Of a DNA stretch of 13,040 nt, positions 7,105 through 13,040 are shown piece by piece; the stretch's first letter is position 1; every line of letters begins with the position of its first letter. The notes under the pieces were generated by a model that did no database searches, had not been told where the DNA came from, and saw only the letters and a list, made by a program, of their open reading frames with translations. The DNA lies in NCBI GenBank assembly GCA_011049745.1, contig DRHE01000460.1, positions 1-13,040 of the forward strand. Reading direction: 5' to 3'. Position numbers and translations under genes: made by a program. The stretch comes from Spirochaetales bacterium. Lineage in GTDB: Bacteria > Spirochaetota > Spirochaetia > SZUA-6 > DRHE01.

Positions 7105-9444
7105 ATGGCGGATAAACAGATAATACCCACTTCCAAGGTTCTTCCCCCAAAATTGTGCCTGATATCTCTTCATGGAAATCCTCTTTTCCCGGGCCTTTTA
7201 ACACCCTTGATGATCTCTTCGCAGAGAGAGATTGAGGTAATCGAAAAATCTTTAGCAGGAGATGGTTTTATCGGTCTGGTGCTTACCCACTCCGTAGAGA
7301 TAGAAGAGCCTGCTGCCGGCGACCTTTACCGTACCGGTATAGCCGCCAAGATTATTAAAAAAATTAATCTCCCCGATGGTGGTGTGAATATTTTCATTTC
7401 GACACTCAGCCGTTTCAAGATAAAAAGGTTCCTTAAACGCGATAACCCAATTACTGCAGCCGTAGAATACCTTGAAGATAAGAACTATAAAACTGATGAG
7501 GTAAAGGCTCTAACCCGCGCCCTGATCAGTGAGATGAAGCAGGTATCGGAGAATAACCCGCTCTTCTCCGAAGAAATGCGCCTTAATATGGTCAATATTG
7601 ATCACCCGGGGAAAATAGCAGACTTCATTACCTCCATTCTAAATATTAAACGGCAGGAACAGCAGAAGATACTGGAAACACTCGATGTTCATGAGCGTAT
7701 GATGCAGGTCTTGATCTTTATAAAGAAAGAGCAGGAGTTGATAAATATTCAGAAAAAAATCCAGAAGCAGATCAATGAAAAAATATCCAAAAGCCAGAGA
7801 GAGTATTTCCTCAAAGAACAGCTTAAAGCCATCAAAGCTGAACTTGGCATGCCTGTTGATTCTAAAAGCAGTGAATACCTGCGCTTTAAAGAGGCAATAG
7901 AAAAACTCGACTTTAACGAGGAAACCCTGGAAACGGTTAACCAGGAACTGGAAAAATTCTCACTCATGGACACCAATTCATCTGAGTTTATTGTTACCAG
8001 GAATTATCTGGATACTATTATCAATTTGCCCTGGGTAGGGCCCGGGTCTGAAGAGATCGATATAGTAAAGGCAAAGAGAGTGCTCGACCATGACCATTAC
8101 GGACTGGAAGATGTCAAAGAGAGAATTATCGAGTACCTGGCTGTGCGCAAGTTGAAGAAAGATACCAAGGGATCAATTCTCTGCCTGGTAGGCCCGCCGG
8201 GTGTGGGAAAAACATCAGTAGGAAAATCCATAGCCAGAGCCATGGGCAAAAAATTCTTTCGTTTTTCAGTGGGAGGCATGCGTGACGAAGCTGAGATCAA
8301 GGGTCACAGGAGAACCTATGTCGGCGCCATGCCGGGCAAGATCCTGCAGGGACTCAAAATAGTAAAAGTCAAGAACCCGGTTTTTATGATCGATGAAATT
8401 GACAAGCTTGGCGCCTCTTTTCAGGGGGACCCTTCCTCCGCGCTGCTTGAAGTCCTCGACCCCGAACAGAATATTGCTTTCCGTGATCATTATCTCGATC
8501 TTCCCTTTGACCTATCTAACATCCTGTTCATTACAACGGCAAATACTGTGGATTCTATTCCTTCACCCCTGCTTGATCGCATGGAGGTTATCCGCCTATC
8601 AGGTTATATCGATGAAGAAAAGATCGTCATTGCCAGGAAGTATCTTCTGCCTAAATCCCTGGAACGTCATGGACTATCAAAAAATGCTTTAAAATATGAT
8701 AAAGCTGCTCTATTGCGGATTGCCCGTGATTATGCCCGCGAAGCAGGCTTGAGAAACTATGAGAAGGCTCTCAATAAAATCCACCGAAAATTAGCCAAAT
8801 TGAGAGTTCTGCAGGAGATAGATTTTCCTGTACAGATTGATAAACGGAATCTGGTGGATTACCTTGGCAAACCCCTGTTCCATGATGAAGGTATAAAGAA
8901 GATTACCCGGCCGGGTATGGCCATAGGTCTGGCCTGGACTCCTTTAGGCGGGGCAACCCTGATTATCGAAGCGGTAGAGAATGCCGGTAAAGAGGCTTTT
9001 AAGCTTACCGGACAGCTGGGTGATGTAATGCAGGAATCTGCCAGTATAGCCTATACCTATGTCCGTCACATTGCCGGAGATTTAGGAATTGATCAGAAGT
9101 TTTTCGAAGGAAACCAGATCCACCTGCATATTCCGGCTGGAGCCACCCCCAAGGATGGACCTTCGGCGGGTATCACCATGGCATCCTGCCTGCTTTCCCT
9201 GGCTTTGAATAATAAAATAAATAGATCTCTGGCCATGACCGGCGAACTATCATTAGTGGGTGACATACTGCCTATCGGCGGCTTAAAAGAAAAGGTTATC
9301 GCCGCACGCCGTAATAGAATAAAGGAAATAATCATTCCTCTGCAAAACGAAAAGGATCTTGAGGAAATTCCCGAACATATCAAAAAAGGCATACGCTTCC
9401 ATGCTTTATCTAAAATGGAAGAGGTTATTGACAGACTATTTTGA
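7105..9444 (+). CDS. lon: ATP-dependent Lon protease (LonA)
   Basis: This cytoplasmic AAA+ serine protease degrades misfolded and short-lived regulatory proteins. The 779-residue protein has the complete LonA layout. It comprises an N-terminal substrate-recognition domain (about 14-200), a coiled helical region (about 200-310; KKIQKQINEKISKSQREYFL), the AAA+ module and the C-terminal protease domain (about 600-779). The AAA+ module has Walker A GPPGVGKT (363-370), Walker B FMIDE (427-431) and TTAN as sensor 1 (477-480). The Ser-Lys dyad is S687 in PKDGPSAG and K730 in LKEK. All catalytic residues are intact. ATG 7105 is the first start after an in-frame stop at 7093-7095. No Shine-Dalgarno precedes it, which is unusual for such a gene. 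Its stop overlaps the next gene as TTGA. Confidence 0.97.
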   Translation: MADKQIIPTSKVLPPKLCLISLHGNPLFPGLLTPLMISSQREIEVIEKSLAGDGFIGLVLTHSVEIEEPAAGDLYRTGIAAKIIKKINLPDGGVNIFISTLSRFKIKRFLKRDNPITAAVEYLEDKNYKTDEVKALTRALISEMKQVSENNPLFSEEMRLNMVNIDHPGKIADFITSILNIKRQEQQKILETLDVHERMMQVLIFIKKEQELINIQKKIQKQINEKISKSQREYFLKEQLKAIKAELGMPVDSKSSEYLRFKEAIEKLDFNEETLETVNQELEKFSLMDTNSSEFIVTRNYLDTIINLPWVGPGSEEIDIVKAKRVLDHDHYGLEDVKERIIEYLAVRKLKKDTKGSILCLVGPPGVGKTSVGKSIARAMGKKFFRFSVGGMRDEAEIKGHRRTYVGAMPGKILQGLKIVKVKNPVFMIDEIDKLGASFQGDPSSALLEVLDPEQNIAFRDHYLDLPFDLSNILFITTANTVDSIPSPLLDRMEVIRLSGYIDEEKIVIARKYLLPKSLERHGLSKNALKYDKAALLRIARDYAREAGLRNYEKALNKIHRKLAKLRVLQEIDFPVQIDKRNLVDYLGKPLFHDEGIKKITRPGMAIGLAWTPLGGATLIIEAVENAGKEAFKLTGQLGDVMQESASIAYTYVRHIAGDLGIDQKFFEGNQIHLHIPAGATPKDGPSAGITMASCLLSLALNNKINRSLAMTGELSLVGDILPIGGLKEKVIAARRNRIKEIIIPLQNEKDLEEIPEHIKKGIRFHALSKMEEVIDRLF

Positions 9445-10238
9445 AAAGCTTTTTACTGCTGTTGCTGACAGCGCTTTCCGTCACCTCCTGCCCACAGGTT
9501 AAAGAGGAGGTCCAAAACCTGCATCCCCTTTTTGATATCAGTGAGAAAGAGCTAATGGAATCAATCTCTGATCTGCCGGCAGCAAGCAGGGAAAAAATTG
9601 CAGCCAAAGCTCAGGTTTTTCTTGATCTTATTTTGCAGCTGCTGGAATTACCTGAGGATCTGCTGATCCTGGCGGATAAAAAACACATCCTGGGAAAGCA
9701 ATATATTCCCCCTGACCTGATCAATCTCGAAGGCTATTCCTTTTCTTTAGCCGGAAATAAATTAGAATTACGCAGAATGATTATTCCTGACTTGCTGGCC
9801 ATGGTGGAAAGCAGCCGTGAACAAGGGCTTGAGCTGCTTATTTCCTCCGCTTATCGCTCTTATTCGCGGCAGGAATTAATCTATAATAATAATGTCCGTA
9901 GTCTTGGCCGGGAAATCGCGGATAGAGAGTCGGCAAAACCCGGTCATTCGCAACATCAACTGGGAACCACGATTGATTTCGGCAGTATAGATGACGGTTT
10001 TGCTTCCCATCCGTCGGGTATCTGGCTGGCGGAACATGGCTGGCAATTCGGCTTCTCTCTTTCCTATCCCCCGGACAATGAAAAAATAACCGGTTACCGT
10101 TACGAACCGTGGCACTATCGCTATATCGGCAGACATGCCGCCAGGATTACCAGGGAGTTTTTTTTGAATGAGCAACAGTATTTTTTAGAATTCTGGGAGC
10201 AGAAGAGCTCATTTTTCCGGAAAATAAGAATCAGGTAA
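9441..10238 (+). CDS. VanY-type D-alanyl-D-alanine carboxypeptidase, predicted lipoprotein
   Basis: This zinc peptidase of family M15B is expected to trim the terminal D-Ala from peptidoglycan stem peptides in the periplasm. Residues 1-17 form a lipoprotein signal: Lys, a run of leucines and a VTSC lipobox with C17 as the acylation site. The VanY domain carries SSAYRS (135-140, R139), GHSQHQLGTTIDF (168-180; H172 and D179 as zinc ligands) and EPWHYRY (222-228; catalytic E222, ligand H225), so the active site is complete. The start is a TTG at 9441 in a TTGA overlap with the lon stop. It gives exactly the signal peptide expected, which supports it over later starts. Its 3' end overlaps the convergent tsaC-like gene by 30 bp, with no terminator between them. 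Confidence 0.92.
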   Translation: MKSFLLLLLTALSVTSCPQVKEEVQNLHPLFDISEKELMESISDLPAASREKIAAKAQVFLDLILQLLELPEDLLILADKKHILGKQYIPPDLINLEGYSFSLAGNKLELRRMIIPDLLAMVESSREQGLELLISSAYRSYSRQELIYNNNVRSLGREIADRESAKPGHSQHQLGTTIDFGSIDDGFASHPSGIWLAEHGWQFGFSLSYPPDNEKITGYRYEPWHYRYIGRHAARITREFFLNEQQYFLEFWEQKSSFFRKIRIR

Positions 10239-10781
10239 TTCCAGAACACCCTGACGCAACAGGCGGAAGGGTCTCAAGGTAATATCCAGAATGGTTGAAG
10301 GCTTTCCTGCCTTGATATCCCCGGCACTGACAATCAGATCAACTTTATGCTCAAATTGTTTAATAATATCTTTGATCCTCCACAGCGCTTCCTCCTGACT
10401 GCGATTTACACTGGTGGAAAATAGTGGCTGGCCAATCTCCTTGAGCAGCCGCTGCAGTTGATTATCTTTCGGCACTCGCAGTGCGACACTGCCCCCCTCC
10501 CTGGAAGTAAAGATAAGAGTTAAAGGACCTGGCCAGTATGCCTGCAAAGATGCCGGCAGTTTTTGATTCGTGATCCCCGGCAGCCAATCAGCAGATTGGA
10601 TTAGCCGGACAAAGGGTGACTCTTCACCCCTTCCCTTGATCATGCGAATTCTCTGCTCCGTATCCGGAGCTATGCCCACAATTCCGTAAATTGTATCGCA
10701 TGGAATAATGGCCACACCGCCATTCCTGACAGTATCAACCAGACGGCAAAAACTCTTCTTATCACCTATGTTTATCAGCAT
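10209..10781 (-). CDS. TsaC/YrdC/Sua5-family protein (threonylcarbamoyl-AMP synthase-like)
   Basis: Members of this family make threonylcarbamoyl-AMP from threonine, bicarbonate and ATP, the first step of t6A37 in ANN-decoding tRNAs. The 190-residue length equals E. coli TsaC, so the extra Sua5 domain is absent. Recognisable motifs are PCDTIYGIVG (27-36), KGR (49-51) in place of KxRP, WPGPLTLIF (83-91), ALRVP (100-104), FSTSVN (121-126), STILD (162-166) and LRQG (175-178). Some positions diverge (C28 for the usual T; RGEESPFVRL after the KxR), so a YciO-like paralogue is possible, and I give no gene symbol. ATG 10781 overlaps the preceding gene by 20 bp; an AAAAGGAA stands almost against it. 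Confidence 0.85.
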   Translation of the reverse strand: MLINIGDKKSFCRLVDTVRNGGVAIIPCDTIYGIVGIAPDTEQRIRMIKGRGEESPFVRLIQSADWLPGITNQKLPASLQAYWPGPLTLIFTSREGGSVALRVPKDNQLQRLLKEIGQPLFSTSVNRSQEEALWRIKDIIKQFEHKVDLIVSAGDIKAGKPSTILDITLRPFRLLRQGVLELPDSYFPEK

Positions 10782-11199
10782 TTCCTTTTAATACCAGATG
10801 GCTGAATAAATAAAAAAGCAGCGGTAAAAATAGCGCAGATATTTTAACCAGGATATCTCTTGTGGCTTTGCTTTCTGCTTTATAGATTAACCTTCCTACC
10901 TTATGAATATTCCTCCCGGCTGAATAGTTTTCAATTCTGATAACCTGTTCATCATCCTTGAAAAAGCCAAGTTCACGGGCCTGGAGCGTAACAATCTCGG
11001 GATTGGAGCCTAGAGCATCAATATCATTTAGCAGCTGCTGATTAATTTGCTCAAGATCTTTCATATTTGCTTCCAGTGAATTGCGGTAATTCACTAATTT
11101 ATTGTAGCTGTAAATGCCGCTGTGACCCCAGAAAAACAACATGCTGCCGCCGAAGAGGAAACCGGCATAAAGAGCCACTATTAATCTCATAACTCTCAT
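10762..11199 (-). CDS. Septum formation initiator family protein (DivIC/FtsB-like) with an extra C-terminal membrane segment
   Basis: DivIC/FtsB proteins are small bitopic membrane proteins that join FtsL and FtsQ in the division complex and help activate septal wall synthesis. This 145-residue protein has the expected layout. An N-terminal transmembrane segment (about 4-24) is followed by a heptad-rich coiled coil (about 31-64; NKLVNYRNSLEANMKDLEQI) and the family-like ARELGFFKDDEQVIRI (74-89). What is odd is a second hydrophobic segment at about 115-137 (ILVKISALFLPLLFYLFSHL), so both ends would be cytoplasmic. ATG 11199 has no clear ribosome-binding site; the ATG at 11190 (residue 4) is an alternative. 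It precedes the tsaC-like gene with a 20-bp overlap and probably shares its transcript. Confidence 0.75.
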   Translation of the reverse strand: MRVMRLIVALYAGFLFGGSMLFFWGHSGIYSYNKLVNYRNSLEANMKDLEQINQQLLNDIDALGSNPEIVTLQARELGFFKDDEQVIRIENYSAGRNIHKVGRLIYKAESKATRDILVKISALFLPLLFYLFSHLVLKGNADKHR

Positions 11200-11483
11200 T
11201 ATTATTGATAAACGGCTTAGATTCAGTTTCTCTTGAATGGATCCGGTGGAATCACAGCAGTATGTTGATTATATAATATTCGCATTGTACAATATCATTT
11301 AGAAATCTTGTTTTTTTTCCCGGGTTTCTATTATATTATAATTAGTGTTTGTTATTTGATAAAAACGTGATGAGATTTGCCTCTTGAAAAAACCACAGAT
11401 TAAATTGATAATTAAGATAAAAAGGAGCAAAACTATACCGATAATAGTATAGATAATGGATATCTCATCCATGGGAGAGTGGC
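11200..11483. other. AT-rich intergenic region between divergent genes
   Basis: This 284-base gap separates the minus-strand DivIC-like gene from the plus-strand acidic-protein gene. It contains an ATTATATAAT palindrome (11268-11277) that could supply a -10 box in either direction, a T8 run (11311-11318) and a plus-strand promoter (11384-11412). It also has an AAGGAG (11422-11427) with no usable start after it, and a small inverted repeat CTATAC/GTATAG (11433-11438, 11447-11452) in the leader. A doubtful minus-strand small ORF covers 11299-11490. No RNA gene is evident. Confidence 0.6.
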
Positions 11484-11490
11484 ATGACAA
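11299..11490 (-). CDS. Possible small membrane protein, doubtful
   Basis: This reading frame of 57-63 codons is open on the minus strand. From the ATG at 11472 it would encode MDEISIIYTIIGIVLLLFIL and onwards, one convincing transmembrane segment followed by a short basic, asparagine-rich tail. I recognise no family. Against it: no Shine-Dalgarno precedes either the ATG or the TTG at 11490 (the region there is pyrimidine-rich on this strand). It also lies antisense to the promoter and leader of the acidic-protein gene, and AT-rich DNA readily yields isoleucine-rich frames. If real, it would be divergent from the acidic-protein gene, overlapping its start, and could lie upstream of the DivIC-like gene on the same strand (99-base gap). 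Confidence 0.25.
   Translation of the reverse strand: MSCHSPMDEISIIYTIIGIVLLLFILIINLICGFFKRQISSRFYQITNTNYNIIETREKKQDF
11384..11412 (+). promoter_or_regulatory. Sigma-70-type promoter of the acidic-protein gene
   Basis: TTGAAA (11384-11389) and GATAAT (11407-11412) are separated by exactly 17 bases and each matches the consensus at 5 of 6 positions. This is the best promoter-like sequence in the window. Transcription would start near 11419, giving a leader of about 65 bases that contains the CTATAC/GTATAG inverted repeat and ends in the GGGAGAG ribosome-binding site. Confidence 0.55.
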
Positions 11491-12842
11491 GTGAGGAAAT
11501 CAAGAAAAATGAGAGTGAAGTACTCGACAATACCGAAAATATCAATGGGGAAGATGTTACTCTGTCTACAAGTGAGCTGGATAATATCATGAGTAGTGCT
11601 GAGTTTACCGATGAAGAGGTTAATTCGGAAGAAGAAAACCTTGAAAAATATGGAGTTTGGGTAAAAGCAACCCCTGAGGAAGTTACCGAAGAGACTGAAG
11701 ATGAGGCCTCTTTTGAGCTTTCTGATCTTAAAAAAACTGAGGAATCGGAGCTGACCGGAGAAGAAGAGAATTTATTGGATGAGTTGGAAAGCGAACTTCC
11801 AATTGATGAACCTTCCGATATCACAGATAGTTCAGGGGAGGTTGAAAAAGAAACCACCGAAGCGCAAGAAGTTCTTGATGAGGAAACTTTAGATATAGAA
11901 TCACTGGACGATCTGGAAAATGTAGATCTCGAAGAATTAGCAGAGGAAGCCGGGGATATCGAAATGCAGAACCTTGAAGACGATCTTGATTTGACCCTGC
12001 CCGAAGCCTCTGATGATTTCCCGGAATTAGTTATGGATGAGGATTCAGAAGAACAGATTGACGTTTCCCTTTCAGAAAGCAGCCCATTGGCAGAAGATTT
12101 TGATGATCTTGGAGCTTTAGAGGCGGATATCAGCACACCGCTGGCCCCTTCCTCTTTTGCAGGTGCAGGCCGGGATGCTGATTCAGCAGTGATTCTACAG
12201 AAAATCGAAAACGAATTGGCAGCAATAAAAACAGAGATTTTTGAGCTTAAGAAAGATCTCCTCAACCTAAATGTGAAGGAGAAAACTACCCCCGAAGTTG
12301 AAATTCAGCCCCCCCCCGGTGAAACCCCAGGTTTTTTTGACGAAGAAGAGGATGAAACCATAGCTCTTACCGGTGATGAATTGGATAATATCTTAAATAC
12401 CGCTGAGATTACTGAAGAAATTGCTGAAAGCCCTGAAGCTCCGGAAGATATTAGCACGGAAGATAGCTCTGTGGATATTCAGGAGCCGGAGAGACTGATT
12501 GACAAAGAGGACCTTATCGAACTCGAAGGCACTGAACCTGACGAAGTCGATGAGATAGAAATTAATATTCCGGCAGAAAACGGCGAAGCCCCGGTTTTAG
12601 AAGAATCGGAGGCTGCTATTGAAGAACTCACTGCCGAAGAATCCACTGAAGAAATTCCTCTTCTCGACGATCTTGAGGAAGCAGCCCCTGCGGAGAGCCT
12701 TCCGGAAGTCCCAACAGAACCCCCAGTGGAACCAGATTTAGCCGCTATCGACCTTGAGCTTCCTGAAGAGGAGCTTACTCTCGAAGAAGAAACCGTTGCT
12801 GAAGTTCCTGAAGCCCCTGCTCCGGAAGCTCAAGGTCGATAG
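11484..12842 (+). CDS. Highly acidic low-complexity protein of unknown function; 3' end probably artificial
   Basis: I cannot assign a function. The 452-residue product is dominated by Glu, Asp, Leu, Ser and Pro and has no signal peptide or membrane segment, so a disordered cytoplasmic protein is likely. Less acidic islands stand out. A block around ELDNIMSSAEFTDEE (31-45) recurs as ELDNILNTAEITEE (299-312), preceded by FFDEEEDETIALTG. YGVWVKATPEEV spans 56-67. A predicted coiled coil (236-266; VILQKIENELAAIKTEIFEL) splits the two halves. These blocks resemble hypothetical proteins I associate with spirochaetes, an unverified recollection. ATG 11484 follows GGGAGAG at good spacing. The stop at 12840-12842 lies inside the opposite arm of a large inverted repeat. 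The residues QGR and the stop are therefore reverse-complement sequence, and the true protein probably continues beyond about residue 449. Confidence 0.7.
   Translation: MTSEEIKKNESEVLDNTENINGEDVTLSTSELDNIMSSAEFTDEEVNSEEENLEKYGVWVKATPEEVTEETEDEASFELSDLKKTEESELTGEEENLLDELESELPIDEPSDITDSSGEVEKETTEAQEVLDEETLDIESLDDLENVDLEELAEEAGDIEMQNLEDDLDLTLPEASDDFPELVMDEDSEEQIDVSLSESSPLAEDFDDLGALEADISTPLAPSSFAGAGRDADSAVILQKIENELAAIKTEIFELKKDLLNLNVKEKTTPEVEIQPPPGETPGFFDEEEDETIALTGDELDNILNTAEITEEIAESPEAPEDISTEDSSVDIQEPERLIDKEDLIELEGTEPDEVDEIEINIPAENGEAPVLEESEAAIEELTAEESTEEIPLLDDLEEAAPAESLPEVPTEPPVEPDLAAIDLELPEEELTLEEETVAEVPEAPAPEAQGR
12309..12317 (+). repeat. C9 homopolymer inside the acidic-protein gene
   Basis: Nine consecutive cytosines encode part of Gln-Pro-Pro-Pro-Gly (about residues 276-280), between the coiled coil and the second ELDNIL block. 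A gain or loss of one base would shift the frame of the second half of the protein. It is the longest C or G run I noticed in the window. Confidence 0.85.
12547..12766 (+). repeat. Upstream arm of a large terminal inverted repeat
   Basis: This arm is coding sequence of the acidic protein (about residues 355-428). Its reverse complement reappears at 12821-13040. Base by base I find 4 differences over the first 217 bp, at 12646, 12692, 12698 and 12727, plus one more at 12764 near the inner edge. The central spacer is only 54 bases (12767-12820). The arm may be longer, because its partner is cut off by the window end. Confidence 0.95.
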
Positions 12843-13040
12843 CGGCTAAATCTGGTTCCCCTGGGGGTTCTGTTGGGACTTCCGGAAGACTCTCGGCAGG
12901 GGCTGCTTCCTCAAGATCGTCGAGAAGAGGAATTTCTTCAATGGATTCTTCGGCAGTGAGTTCTTCAATAGCAGCCTCCGATTCTTCTAAAACCGGGGCT
13001 TCGCCGTTTTCTGCCGGAATATTAATTTCTATCTCATCGA
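12775..13040 (-). pseudogene. Inverted partial copy of the acidic-protein gene (5' end outside window)
   Basis: On the minus strand, the frame beginning at 13038 is open for 87 codons to the TAA at 12777-12775. It encodes DEIEINIPAENGEAPVLEES and onwards, in the same register as residues 356-428 of the plus-strand protein. It differs at two residues (Ile for T388, Gly for V415) and at two synonymous sites (codons 403 and 405). After LELPE it crosses into the spacer in antisense and becomes unrelated sequence (QGLQELQQRF) before stopping. It is thus a second allele-like copy of the segment, cut at the junction. Whether it exists in a genome or only in the assembly is undecided. Confidence 0.45.
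12821..13040 (-). repeat. Downstream arm of the terminal inverted repeat, reaching the window edge
   Basis: This is the reverse-complement copy of 12547-12766. It starts at a TCCGGA palindrome and runs to the last base. It supplies the stop codon of the plus-strand acidic-protein reading frame and, on the minus strand, encodes the same acidic peptide. It may be a genuine inverted duplication or a template-switch or assembly chimera at a contig end. Confidence 0.95.

Noticed and set aside
11422..11452. AAGGAG followed by ATA codons in the leader of the acidic-protein gene as another AUA-started gene
   Set aside because: The frame stops after a few codons (ATA CCG ATA ATA GTA TAG), so nothing meaningful is encoded.
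11471..11494. Upstream ORF of 7 codons (ATG at 11471) overlapping the start of the acidic-protein gene
   Set aside because: It lacks its own ribosome-binding site. Its first bases are part of the Shine-Dalgarno region of the real gene.
11465..12265. Minus-strand ORF of 266 codons rich in serine
   Set aside because: It is the mirror of the acidic gene: GAA, GAT and GAG codons read in antisense give Ser/Phe/Leu-rich sequence. It has no ribosome-binding site and no recognisable motif.
12547..13040. Invertible phase-variation cassette with recombinase sites
   Set aside because: The arms are gene-internal coding sequence, the 54-base spacer holds no promoter, and no recombinase gene is in the window. 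An assembly or template-switch origin is simpler.

Overview
The window looks like part of a moderate-GC bacterial chromosome, most probably a spirochaete (Spirochaetales). This assignment is an inference. It rests on a very acidic, low-complexity protein with repeated ELDNI(M/L) blocks and a YGVWVK island, which resembles hypothetical proteins I associate with spirochaetes, and on a permissive lipobox on a VanY-type peptidase. No rRNA or tRNA gene, CRISPR array, transposase or phage gene was found.

Layout. (1) 1-931, plus strand: the end of a polar amino acid ABC transporter permease, then its ATPase, closed by a bidirectional hairpin terminator at 934-963. (2) 962-6894, minus strand: a tightly packed six-gene cluster, transcribed recO, thpR, pyrimidine-nucleoside phosphorylase, recJ, an M23 peptidase, rpsU. 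Four junctions are four-base ATGA or GTGA overlaps. The cluster combines RecFOR-pathway repair (RecO, RecJ), RNA end chemistry, pyrimidine salvage, cell-wall hydrolysis and a ribosomal protein. (3) 6895-7104: a divergent promoter region with a direct repeat of TGCCCGCAGG. (4) 7105-10238, plus strand: lon and a VanY-type D,D-carboxypeptidase lipoprotein, coupled by a TTGA overlap. (5) 10209-11199, minus strand: a TsaC/Sua5-family tRNA modification protein and a DivIC/FtsB-like division protein. The first of these overlaps the carboxypeptidase tail to tail by 30 bp. (6) 11200-11483: an AT-rich gap with a good plus-strand promoter and one doubtful small membrane ORF. (7) 11484-12842, plus strand: the acidic protein gene, whose 3' end runs into a large inverted repeat (about 12547-12766 against 12821-13040) that reaches the last base of the window.

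Most of the window is housekeeping sequence. The points that deserve attention are the terminal inverted repeat, which probably cuts off the true end of the acidic protein gene and may be an assembly or amplification chimera; the acidic protein itself; a probable non-canonical AUA start for bS21; an internal insertion in RecJ; and a second membrane segment in the DivIC-like protein. I see no convincing new defence or mobile system.
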